Origin: Trichomonas vaginalis G3
Taxonomy: Eukaryota; Parabasalia; Trichomonadida; Trichomonadidae
Direction: 5' to 3'
NCBI RefSeq assembly: GCF_026262505.1
Contig: NC_067208.1
Coordinates: 15,199,962 to 15,263,961 of the forward strand
DNA: 64,000 nt
Shown: positions 29,429-39,216 of the stretch, one piece after another
Numbering within the stretch: position 1 is the first letter of the stretch
Layout of the letters: each line of letters begins with the position of its first letter
The notes under the pieces: generated by a model
The model's database searches: none
Seen by the model: the letters and a program-made list of their open reading frames with translations, nothing else
Told to the model about the DNA's origin: nothing
Position numbers and translations under genes: made by a program

Positions 29429-30312
29429 ATATGTTTTTATATAGATTTCACATAAAATAATTATGTAATTTCTAAAAAGAATATTTTTGTTCTTGAATAT
29501 TAAAGGGTATTGTAGTTTAAAAAGTTTTAAATATGTTGCTAAAATTTCAGGTTTATAGCTCATGTCTAGCATGACTTCTTCGTATGCGCAAAAAATCTGA
29601 CACGTAAGGGTATCCTTAAGAATTAATACAAATTGAATCGAAAAACACATTATGGATTATATATAAATGATATAAAACCACACTAATCAATGCGGCTGAA
29701 AAGCGAGTGAATTTAACTCCAAATTTTGCTTTAGTGCTATTATTTTCAGATATTTAAAAATGGTCCCGCATATTGAAAAAGCCATTTTTTTTCCAACGAG
29801 GAAGTCCTAAAGTTATAGATTTTAATCACTCTTTTTGGGTTATATTTATAACATACTATATTTTTCCGATTTAAATAATGGATTAGCCCAGTTTTGGGAT
29901 AATATGAAGTGATTAGTAAATATACAATCAGAGTTTAAAAATAATTAATGGTAATGTAAATATATCAAATTATTGGGAGCTTTGAGATTACAAAAAAGAT
30001 CGAATTGACGATTATTATTAATTGAATTTTCACCTTTTTTTGTGATTCTAAGATAATCCCATTTTCCCATCAATTTAGGTTTTTATTCCATTTGATGATT
30101 CACATGTCAGCTTATCTATGGTTGATTAACTTTTGGGTCTATAGGAAAGTTATTGGGTACAATTTTAGTCTATTATCTGACCATTTTATTTAATTAATCT
30201 TAATTTTGTCTATTTGTAAAAGAATTTTTATGTTCTATTCAATTCTTGAAAAGTGTCAAAAACAAGATTTGGTTATCACTCTAAATTTCAAGTAAGTAGT
30301 TTCAAATGACAC
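29429..30312. other. Spacer, no gene seen
   Basis: About 880 bases of AT-rich DNA; nothing could be assigned. Confidence 0.45.
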
Positions 30313-30336
30313 TTAGATTTCAGAACTACAATAATG
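30313..30336. repeat. Direct repeat of a gene relic (partner at 31333-31356)
   Basis: TTAGATTTCAGAACTACAAT (first 20 of 24 bases) occurs at 30313 and again at 31333, 1020 bases apart. Both are followed by a similar but diverged stretch (AATCATGACATTGAAG versus AATCATGATATTGAAA). This points to an old tandem duplication. Confidence 0.6.
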
Positions 30337-31187
30337 ATGTCCAAGGAATTAATCATGACATTGAAGTCTTTAGTTCTGCTTTTGAATATCAAATTTCTTG
30401 CCCAATTTTTATTGAACAAAAATCGATTTATCTGTTATCTCATGTTCCTTTATAACATGTAGTAGTTCAAGATCTATGAATTTCATTTCAACAAGAACCC
30501 CATCTACCGTTGGCTTTGACGGCAAATTTTTTAAATTCGAATATATTTCAATTTTTAATTGTTCATCAACCAACATCGGTACAACAGTTTCACGCTCTGA
30601 TAAATCACAAACATTTGATCATATTTCATGTGATTCTTGTTCGAAATCAATTTCTGGATTAAATCCAAATTACGGCTCCTGCACTTTTTCAGAGATAAAT
30701 ATTTCTAATTTTGTTGCTCCTCGGGGAAATGGTGTGATATTCATCGGAAATAATCCTACAGCATATAGAGCTTCACTAATTAACTTTATCAACAACTCAT
30801 TATTGACTTCGTATTTTATCAGTTCTAGAGCAAAATCAACCGATAATTTAACAATAAACGCCAATTTTATAAAAAAATGAATGCACCAAAGCTTTATTGT
30901 ACATGTGGCGAACTTTGCATTTGTATGAAAATTTGTGTATTTTTCAAAATAGTTTTCCTATATTAAGCACAGCTGATGATGATGCCAACTCAATATATGC
31001 TATAATTGATTCTTTAACAGACAATAATACATTATCGGATATTTTAATAGTAACAGAGTTTACGACAAATTTAGTTCCCGACTTCGCCATTATCTTCAGT
31101 CCTGTCCCTATATATATCTCAGCATGTGTTTGTCATACACGCTTTAATTACATGCATTTAATCAATGTAAAGTTTAGTCCATTTTAA
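30313..31187 (+). pseudogene. Beta-helix-like surface-protein gene remnants
   Basis: Two open pieces (30476-30880 and about 30955-31187) encode Ser/Asn/Ile-rich sequences such as HISCDSCSKSISG, EINISNFVAPRGNGVIF and DNNTLSDILIVTEF. They alternate short hydrophobic strands and 'N.S' turns, as in the right-handed beta-helix surface proteins of trichomonads and as in 44553-45581. They are separated by a stop and lie between two copies of a 24-base direct repeat. This is a degraded gene rather than two small genes. Confidence 0.45.
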
Positions 31188-31530
31188 TCGAGTTTTGAGA
31201 ATTATCATCATTGCTTATCCCATCTCTAATTACAATTTGTTCAAAATTCATTTAATCATGGTCTAGTAATTATCTCAATGTAAATTTCATATTTTTTACT
31301 TTTATTAATGAAACTTGAATTTAAAATAGCATTTAGATTTCAGAACTACAATAATGTTGTTCATTTATCCAATCATGATATTGAAACTATTTGTTCTTCT
31401 CAATGATGCATTTTTGACTGTATGATGATAAGATATTTCTCAATTCTCATATCTAGTATTGTAAACTATTCAAAAAAATTTACCTTATTTTTTGACTTAG
31501 ACGATATAAAATTAATTTGAATGAGAGTAG

Positions 31531-32565
31531 CTTTTAATTATTCCCATATAACTATAGAAATGATTCATATCATTCTTTTCCAAATGTTGATAAAAAAAAA
31601 TACTAATTTGTTCATTTTTATAAATTTTTTTATATTTGAATAACATGATTCGCGTTTAAACTTGTGTACTAACATGTTCAACATACTTCGAGCAATTTTA
31701 AAAGGGATTTAATGCCAATAAACATGAACTTTATTTACTACAAGTAACATCATATGATAGAACAAATTATGGGCTTCTGTTACATTTTGTTTTGATATTT
31801 CATAAGGATGGAAAATCATTATTCTTTACATCAAATGGTTCGTGCATACAAAACTCATGAATCGGACAAAAATCGAATTCCTGAAATGGTAAAATATCTA
31901 TTGTTGAATCTTCCTTACCAATGATGTCGTCGACCCTATTTAAAGTTTCCTGAAATTCATTTATTGAGGAAATCCTGCATTGTCGCACTGATATTTCTTT
32001 TGTGTTTCTTTTCCTTCATCAATGATGAAACTTTTGATCTTAATTTCGGAGCTTTTCATTGAATGAAATGACCTTGCATTTTTCACTTTTTTTGTGATTT
32101 TTTTTGAATACGAATACAAAACCGTTATCAACTTCAAAATCAAATATTTAAATAGATGTTATTTATTGCAACATATTATTTCTTAACAATATTTGACTAA
32201 GATTTCAAAAGTTTACTCTTATGTGATGTCATATAGTCAATTTTTTTATAAAAATCATTTTCCGTATTATGTTTATGAAAGATCAATTCTTATATTTTGA
32301 TACAAAACATATTTTATAGCCTTCGTGTCATCTATAAATTATGAGAAATGGTTTAAACATAAATCAGTCCAATCAATTTGAAGGTCTATTTAAATTGTAA
32401 AATGATAATATATTTAAAAATGATGAATGTGTTTTGCATCCCAATCTTTCAAATAATATAAATAAAAAGATGAAATTAGCATTTTATTTTACTTTTATCA
32501 ACATGTGGAAAAGAATGATATGAATCATTTCTATAGTTAGATGGGAATAATTGATGCATTAAAAG
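31531..32565. mobile_element. DNA-transposon-like element with about 60-bp terminal inverted repeats
   Basis: The left end (31531-31594) and right end (32503-32565) are near-perfect reverse complements, sharing for example AACTATAGAAATGATTCATA. They differ by a few substitutions and one short insertion. Between them (about 0.9 kb) two short minus-strand open pieces at 31800-31988 and 31961-32143 could be fragments of an encoded protein. No transposase motif is recognised. The element looks decayed and non-autonomous. Confidence 0.65.
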
Positions 32566-33019
32566 CAAAATGATTCATTGTTAAAAAAAATATTTCAATA
32601 AAGACAAAACTTGAATTTCTATGAGCATAGATGGCGTTAAATTCTTTCTAAATAGTCGAATATAATATACTATATTTTGTTCTTAATGGCTTCGTTATCC
32701 TCGTGGTATTCAAATATAAAAAATTTATAAAATTGAAGAACAAAATAATTTTTTTAAATGAAAATGATATTTGAATATCATAGTCAGAGTCAATTTAAAC
32801 GTGCATTAAAAGAATCAACTCATGATTTTACAAAATGGAAAACGACTAAAAAAACCTTCTGTCCTTGTCAGAAATCCGAAATTTTTGAATAGTTTACAAT
32901 TTTATAAATTCTTAAAATTTCCAATGTGAGTAAAAACATCATATCTGAGAACCATCTTAAACTGCACTACTATTAAATAGTATGATAGCTTCTGATTATC
33001 GATCTGATTAAAATTTCAG
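32566..33019. other. Spacer between two TIR elements
   Basis: About 450 bases of AT-rich DNA separating two elements; no feature is seen. Confidence 0.5.
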
Positions 33020-34292
33020 TTATACCCAGATTTTCCTTACTTTTACCACTCCCCATGTAATTTCTGGGGAAAACGATAATTCATTTTTTTTATGGATGAA
33101 TAGATCGTTTTCCTAGAAAGGACCTCATATCTCTGGCTAAAAAGAGTGTCAGATCCTAAATAGATTATTGATCTAGTGTACAAATCCAATAAAAAGCCTA
33201 TTTTTTGGCTTTTTTGGTGCTCATTTTTTCGAAGATCTACATGAATATGTGGAAACCATCGGATTTTTTTGGTTAACCCACATCTTCATGTAGTCTGGAC
33301 TATCTTTCCTCGAAGGACCTCTTTACGGGTGTAAAAACTCATAAAGTTCTCAAAAGATTCATTCTCGATCTCCATGCTGAAAGAATTTACAATAAAAAAG
33401 AGATCTACGCATCAAACTACAGCCATAAATGAACTGAACCCCTAAAGCTCAGCTCTTAGTTTATCAAAAACGTCGAAATCCTTCTCATTGCAATCAAATT
33501 TTCTCAATAACTCATAAGAAAAATCGAATTTTGTTTAAGCCGATGTTATAGGTATCACAAATACTACAAACTTGAGCAATATCGAAATTGCCAGCAAAAG
33601 TTTGAAATTGCATTGCTCATATTTGTTTTGTAAACTAAAAATCTGCTTATATTATTCATTAATTTTTTATATATTATTCATATACTTTAATAAAAACAAT
33701 ACTATTTCACCTTAAAAATGAATTTCATAAGTCAATATTATTTTTTGAAAATGTATCAATTTTCGATTAAAACAACATGAGAATAAAATTTACGCAAAAT
33801 TATTTTAAAAAATGGTTTTAAAAATTTACAATTGATTAAGAATAAGATTGCAAGAAGTTTTGAAGTTTAATTTTAAGAAAAAAAATTCGGATATTATTCA
33901 TGGATCTAAGTAATCTGATATTTGAGTATCGGCACTATGCATAAAACATATATTTATAGTTTTTTTGGATTTTTATGATTTTAAATATATTCAAATTTGG
34001 CAATCCAATAGATTTTTAAAAAATAGGTAAATAAAAATAGATTACATATGCAGCAGATTTAGAACATGAAACAAATCTTATAGTGACCCAAAAAAAATTC
34101 ATGATCCAAAAAAGAAAAAAATTGGCTAAATGGGAATCAAACCTTGGCATAATGAATCATTATGTTGGATGTTTCCACTACACCGGCAGTTCGAAAAATA
34201 CCCTTGGTGGTTCTATTTAATAGCTACTCCCAACGATAGGCGGTGTCCCCAGCTTTAGAGAGGTGGTAAAAGTAAGGAAAATCTGGGTATAA
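33020..34292. mobile_element. TIR element of 1.27 kb with perfect 30-bp ends, mariner-like outline
   Basis: The ends 33020-33049 and 34263-34292 are perfect 30-bp reverse complements (they contain ACCCAGATTTTCCTTACTTT). Both ends are bounded by TA, compatible with the TA target duplication of Tc1/mariner-type elements. The interior has GC-richer patches, several hairpins just inside the left end, and the tRNA-like sequence at 34124-34190, but no transposase is recognised. The perfect ends suggest recent mobility or conversion. Family is a guess. Confidence 0.65.
34124..34190 (-). other. tRNA-like sequence (Pol III A/B-box pair)
   Basis: On the minus strand, GGTGTAGTGG (34175-34184) matches a tRNA D-arm/A box and GGTTTGATTCC (34133-34143) matches the T-arm/B box (GGTTCGANTCC), 31 bases apart as in a real tRNA. 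The acceptor ends do not pair, so it is a relic or a tRNA-derived promoter (as in a SINE), not an intact tRNA gene. A run of T follows on the minus strand. Confidence 0.45.
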
Positions 34293-34734
34293 TAATTGAT
34301 CAACTAACTGTTTTAAGTTATTGATAGCAAAATTTGGCAACCGGTTCATGCCATTAATTCGGAAATTTTCAAAATCTAATTAGGAAATCTAAAAAAAAAA
34401 TTCATCCATATACGAACTGCATGGAATTTGCCATTATAGCGCATAACATAAATTACGTTATATATCCAAATTATAAATATGAATTTGATAATATATAACA
34501 TAATTCTAATAATCTTCCTGCATTTTAATTGTTTAGATCATAGTAATACAATGTGGAATTCAAATCTCCTCTTCATTCTGCCGCCAAGTTGAATTTTAAT
34601 GAAATTGCATAATTTTTTATATATATCATGCACAAGGAGCTATATGGCTAGATCTAGCTAAGTTATATAAATGCAATATGACAATATGAGTTAATTGGCG
34701 GGAGTATTATTATTTTCGCCAGATGAAAATGATA
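34293..34734. other. Spacer, no gene seen
   Basis: About 440 bases of AT-rich DNA between the TIR element and the hairpin pair; nothing recognised. Confidence 0.45.
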
Positions 34735-34810
34735 ATTCTTTTGATCTTCAAAATTATTGGAATCGAATTTTGTAAAATTCGATTCCAATAATTTTGAAGA
34801 TCAAAAGAAT
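34735..34810. repeat. Perfect 37-bp stem hairpin with two-base loop
   Basis: The arms 34735-34771 and 34774-34810 are perfect reverse complements with only GT between them. This length is far beyond chance and indicates a foldback element or a recent inverted duplication. Confidence 0.75.
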
Positions 34811-34814
34811 CAAA

Positions 34815-34864
34815 TTTTTCGCGCTGACTTTTTCAAAAATTGAGGAAAAAAGTCACGCGAAAAA
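34815..34864. repeat. Second hairpin directly beside the first
   Basis: TTTTTCGCG(C)TGACTTTTT at 34815-34833 pairs with AAAAAAGTCACGCGAAAAA at 34846-34864, with one unpaired base. It starts four bases after the previous hairpin. Confidence 0.65.
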
Positions 34865-35275
34865 TTGTAATTTTTTATTTTCAGGGTCATGCTAAAAAGA
34901 TAAATTTATGAGATTACAATGCAATGATACCTACTTGAATTGCAATGCATCTATTAAGAATTTTTTGTGAAAATAAATTGTATAGTTTATAATTTTGAAT
35001 TTGCCAACAAAATGACTAGAAATTCACAAAAATGATAACATACACAAGGAGCTATTAAATAAAGTTGTGTATGGGTAGATTTATAGTTCAATAATTCAGA
35101 TACCAGCAGAAGTGCAAATTTTGCATGATATACACAACAATTTTAAAGGTGCACTTACCCATCTGACTTTCATTCAAATTTTTAATAACAGGCGTGAAGA
35201 GTCGTTGAAAACCAACCTTATACGAAAGAACTGAATGCCATGTCACAAGGGTGTAAGTTCACCCTTAAAAGTAGA
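34865..35275. other. Spacer, no gene seen
   Basis: About 410 bases of AT-rich DNA between the second hairpin and the ankyrin relic; nothing recognised. Confidence 0.4.
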
Positions 35276-35395
35276 TATGATAAGACTCCTCTTTATCATG
35301 CAACAGAAAAGAAAAATGCAGAATCCACTGGAATTACTAATTTCATTCGGCGTAAACATAAATGTGAAAGATGATTATGAAATAACTCCTCTTCA
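35276..35395 (+). pseudogene. Ankyrin-repeat relic
   Basis: YDKTPLYHATEKKNAE followed, after a frame change, by LELLISFGVNINVKDDYEIT: two consecutive ankyrin-repeat cores ('TPLYHA' and 'ELLISFGVNIN..D'). Flanking sequence is not open. This is another fragment of the DUF3447/ankyrin family. Confidence 0.55.
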
Positions 35396-35924
35396 GGTAA
35401 ATTGATTCCTTATCTGTTACTTTATTATCAATACTACTACAAATAAGTCATTTTATAACATCAATCTTTCAACAAAATGATTTTATAATGTGCATAATAA
35501 GCAATTCAGACTAATAGTTTATCTTTAAAAAGAAACTATAGAAGCCATATTGATCAATATAATATAGTTAACAATATGATACCATTGTGAGTGAATTAAT
35601 ATTTGCATAAAGTGAATTTGAAATTTATCCTCCAACATATCTATTATATAACAATATTCAGCATGGTAAAAGGCCTCATACTTTGAGTATTGAGAGAGAT
35701 TAGCGTCATATGCAGCATAAACATTTATTCCACTTGATGATCTTAATCTTTTACTTTCTAAATGGAATATTTATTGGTAAATTGGTAAATTGGTAAATTG
35801 GTAAATCACTGATTAAACAAATATTTGTTATCCGATTTGATTTGATTTTTATTTTCTGTCAGATTAATCGTATTTTTGTCAATTCCAATTCAATTTTTTT
35901 GACAAAATATTCGATTAATTTTTC
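35396..35924. other. Spacer upstream of the Vps18-like gene
   Basis: About 530 bases with no gene. It includes the octamer array at 35773-35804 and should include the promoter of the gene at 35925, though no TCAYTW Inr is seen close to its ATG. Confidence 0.5.
35773..35804. repeat. Tandem octamer array
   Basis: ATTGGTAA is repeated four times without change at 35773-35804, about 120 bases upstream of the Vps18-like gene. Confidence 0.75.
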
Positions 35925-38282
35925 ATGTATCATTCCGGCCCCTCAATAGCAAATAGGAGATCCATTCTTGGAAACAAGAATCATGGCTTCAAAATCATAC
36001 CTTTAATCGAAGTAAATTCCGAAATTGTAAATTTTTGTTACGCATATATGCGTAAAGACATTTACGTAATGACACAAATACAAGAAAACTCAATAACAAA
36101 GAAAAGGGTCTATATACTTACGCGAACAAAAGTCGTAAATGGCGAAATTCGAAAAGTTGTAAAAGAAATTCCAGTTGAAATACTTTCATTATTTGTAATT
36201 CCCGAAACAGACAGATTCTTTGCGATGGATACCCGCTTTTATCTCTATTATATTACTACAGATGCAGATTTAGTCAAAATAAGTACAGATGCGAGTGCTT
36301 TGAACACGTGGGGTATACGTCCTTTCATTTATAACAACTCGATCTACATTCTACTTCTAGATGGAAAGATGACTCCTCATCTTCATCTTTATAAATTTAC
36401 AAATCAAAACAAAGAACTAGTTTGCGACATGCACATGCAAGTAAAACCATTCTTAGCATTCAACAATGAAATTAGTCAACTCAAAAACGAAGAAATTACA
36501 GCAGTCGTCCCTGTAGTAATTAAAGATCAATTATACATATTTGCTACGAACAGAAACGTCGGAATGTTCGCGGAATACAATATTAAGACCCAAATGGACA
36601 TTGTTATCTTCAGAAGTTTCTATCAAAAACCAAAAATTGATGGAGTTACAATTTTTCCATTCATTGATTCAAATAACAAGCAACTCTGCATCTTAAACCA
36701 ATTAGGTATCAACATATTCAACATAAATGACATTATTGGCGGCAGAACTATTCCATCTCCGATTACTATTTATGATTCAGTAATTATGGACGCGATGGGC
36801 CTTGAAAAATTCATTTTGTTGTATAGAACTAATACTTTTCCATTCTTTATGACTGATAAACATATTGTTTTGTTTATTACAAAGGATATGCACGGAAAAT
36901 ACCATAATCCGGCCATGGTATTGTTCTCTATAGCTTCTTGTAGACTTTCTGCAAAGATATTCTTAGCAGATATGAAGATAACTTCGTTTACTCCGGCTCC
37001 TGATTTAAATTCTTTTATAGTAACGGAAAATTACGGTGCTATTAAGGTAGATTACACAAATGAAGTGGATAATACACGTTCACATACAATAGATGAGATG
37101 ATTCATGCTACAAAACCAAATGTTTTTATTAGTGCGGCAGAAATCGTAGTAAAGTCACTAATGGAGTCGAAATTTAAAGATTCAACACAAAAGCTTAACG
37201 AAATCGTCCATTCCAAGGAGAATGTCTCAGAAGATCAGATTTTATTATCTTATATCTTGATGAATGAGCTGCTGATGATAGATACGGGTACGAAATTCAA
37301 ACCATCGTTCAATCTGCCCAAGGTTGATAAGGAAATGGCTAAGAAATATGAGAAATTTTTGGATTATATTAAATATTTGAGAGCTTTTTCACCAGCGATC
37401 GAGAACACTGTAAGCCAAAATAACCAGACAGACAATGAAGCCTCAATCATGAAGACAGATGTTGCGAAATACGCAATTGAACATCCGAATGAGTTTTTTG
37501 ATAAAATTTCAAAACTTCCTTACCAACAAAAATGGGAAATTTTGCCTCCTATCGTCGCTTTCTTCGATAACAGCCTTGACAACGAAAAAGTGTTTAATCT
37601 TCTCAAGGAAGCACTGAAAGAAGGACTTTGGGAGCATGCACATCTCCTTATGATGACAATTATCAATAAAGGAGTCAATTTGGAGCATTACAACGAAGAA
37701 TTCGGAAAATTATTTTCGAACCAACACCCGTTGTTCAAATATTTCCCTATTTTAAGGATGCAACTCGTTAAAGCGAACATGCAGAAGACTTTGGAGTCAT
37801 TATCTTCGCTTTCCGAAAAATTTATAGAAAAGAAACAAAATTTAACAAACGCAGATAATAAAGGAATATCGAGAAACGAAATACATACACAAATAGATGG
37901 TTTCTTGAACAATGTGAACAGTTTAAAGGCCCATATTGACCAATGTGGCAAAATGATGGAGCAAGAGTTGCTTTCTCCACTTTCTAATATACAAACAAAC
38001 TACTGCAGTGTCTGTGACAAGCCATTGGTCGATGATGGAATAGTTTTCGAGTGTGGCCACGGATTTCACGAAAAATGTCTCATTGAAAAGCTCAAACCTC
38101 TTTTATCTAGTCAAGATTTGTACGATTTGAACCAATACGAGTACGCGCGCAGTCCAGAAAACATGGCTCTTCGCGAAGACATCATTTTGCAAGATTGTCC
38201 ATTATGTGGAGAAATTGCGCTTGGATACATCAATATTCCTATAATTGATTCAAAGTCACCAACAAATTTCCCTATTTTGTAA
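35925..38282 (+). CDS. Vps18-like HOPS/CORVET tethering subunit
   Basis: A 785-residue protein from the ATG at 35925. The first about 400 residues are beta-rich, as expected for the Pep3/Vps18 N-terminal propeller. An alpha-solenoid follows (about 400-690), with a short Lys/Asn-rich helical segment before the end. Residues about 692-775 form the C-terminal RING: CSVC, FECGHGFHEKC and CPLC, then GYINIPIID, close to the 'CGxLMIxxIDxPFI' ending of Vps18. It should help tether endosomes and lysosomes before fusion and recruit partners through the RING. It is somewhat shorter than animal or fungal Vps18. Vps11, also RING-ended, is the alternative, but the terminal 'IxxIDxP' type ending favours Vps18. 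Confidence 0.75.
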   Translation: MYHSGPSIANRRSILGNKNHGFKIIPLIEVNSEIVNFCYAYMRKDIYVMTQIQENSITKKRVYILTRTKVVNGEIRKVVKEIPVEILSLFVIPETDRFFAMDTRFYLYYITTDADLVKISTDASALNTWGIRPFIYNNSIYILLLDGKMTPHLHLYKFTNQNKELVCDMHMQVKPFLAFNNEISQLKNEEITAVVPVVIKDQLYIFATNRNVGMFAEYNIKTQMDIVIFRSFYQKPKIDGVTIFPFIDSNNKQLCILNQLGINIFNINDIIGGRTIPSPITIYDSVIMDAMGLEKFILLYRTNTFPFFMTDKHIVLFITKDMHGKYHNPAMVLFSIASCRLSAKIFLADMKITSFTPAPDLNSFIVTENYGAIKVDYTNEVDNTRSHTIDEMIHATKPNVFISAAEIVVKSLMESKFKDSTQKLNEIVHSKENVSEDQILLSYILMNELLMIDTGTKFKPSFNLPKVDKEMAKKYEKFLDYIKYLRAFSPAIENTVSQNNQTDNEASIMKTDVAKYAIEHPNEFFDKISKLPYQQKWEILPPIVAFFDNSLDNEKVFNLLKEALKEGLWEHAHLLMMTIINKGVNLEHYNEEFGKLFSNQHPLFKYFPILRMQLVKANMQKTLESLSSLSEKFIEKKQNLTNADNKGISRNEIHTQIDGFLNNVNSLKAHIDQCGKMMEQELLSPLSNIQTNYCSVCDKPLVDDGIVFECGHGFHEKCLIEKLKPLLSSQDLYDLNQYEYARSPENMALREDIILQDCPLCGEIALGYINIPIIDSKSPTNFPIL

Positions 38283-38502
38283 CTTTTTTTGTTTCATAAA
38301 TAATTTTTTTTATTTTTGTTTGTATTCAATAATTTATCTTTTGTTCTCTTATTAGTTTAATCAGGGTGACCAATAAATGGCTTTTTGGTATTTTAAAAAT
38401 ATGAATTTAGCATGTTTTATAATTTCTCATTAACAAATCTATTGCCAACAACTTATTTCTGGCACTTAAGTAAATCTGTAAAAGTCTTTCCTTTGCTCTT
38501 CT

Positions 38503-39216
38503 TTATGATGGTAAACTAAGGTCAATTATAAAAAATGGTGATGTTTGGAAATATTTTAATGGTAAATCACAGCTTATTTTAAGATGATTTTCATAACAAT
38601 TAGAAATTGGAACACATACTGATTCAAATAAATCTAAATATCGGATTACAAATAATTCTCTACTTAAATCAAATTGTTCAATTCTAATTGATTGATAAAT
38701 TCCTGGTTTAACAGGAATTACTACAGGTTCTAAAGTATTAAGATAGTTAGGATCTGTATTTCGAAAGATTGTTAACGTTTCATTCATTTCAGTTGTTCCT
38801 AATATAGCAAAATCTGTCGGATACTGCCATGCTAAATTATCCACCTCTCTTGCTGTATATGAAACGTGGGTTAAATAAATTAAATTTTTGAATATAATAT
38901 CAACCCACGTTGTTTTATAATTCCCAGCATAAAACTGAGAAAAGTCAGTCGAAAAATAAAACAATGCTGTGTTATATATAAAAGGATAGATTCCTTCTTT
39001 ATAGAAATAACTAGACTTTACAGAAAATGTGGAATGATCACTAGGGTATTGATGTCTAATGACTCCATTTTGAGGTCCATCGATCTTTGGGGAGAATTTC
39101 TGAAAATAGATTTCTCCCCCGAGAAAAAAAATGATATAAAATAACGTGACTAGAAGTGATTCCACCCTCAAAAAATTAAATGTTAGCTTTCTCTTTATGA
39201 TTTTTAGAATTGTCAT
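38503..39216 (-). CDS. Type II membrane protein with beta-sandwich-like domain
   Basis: A 237-residue protein from the ATG at 39216 (an upstream TTG is not used). A basic N-terminus (KIIKRKLTF) precedes one membrane segment (about 21-40, VESLLVTLFYIIFFLGG), then an extracytoplasmic domain. That domain is rich in aromatics and short strands (TTWVDIIFKNLIYLTHVSY; DFAILGTTEM), a pattern like a galactose-binding/discoidin fold ('W..v.f...i.l..v.y' and 'p..f.i.GT'). No binding site can be seen. The fold call is tentative; the topology is firm. Confidence 0.55.
   Translation of the reverse strand: MTILKIIKRKLTFNFLRVESLLVTLFYIIFFLGGEIYFQKFSPKIDGPQNGVIRHQYPSDHSTFSVKSSYFYKEGIYPFIYNTALFYFSTDFSQFYAGNYKTTWVDIIFKNLIYLTHVSYTAREVDNLAWQYPTDFAILGTTEMNETLTIFRNTDPNYLNTLEPVVIPVKPGIYQSIRIEQFDLSRELFVIRYLDLFESVCVPISNCYENHLKISCDLPLKYFQTSPFFIIDLSLPS

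Noticed and set aside
35773-35804. CRISPR-like repeat array
   Set aside because: Octamer units are joined without spacers, so it is a simple tandem repeat.
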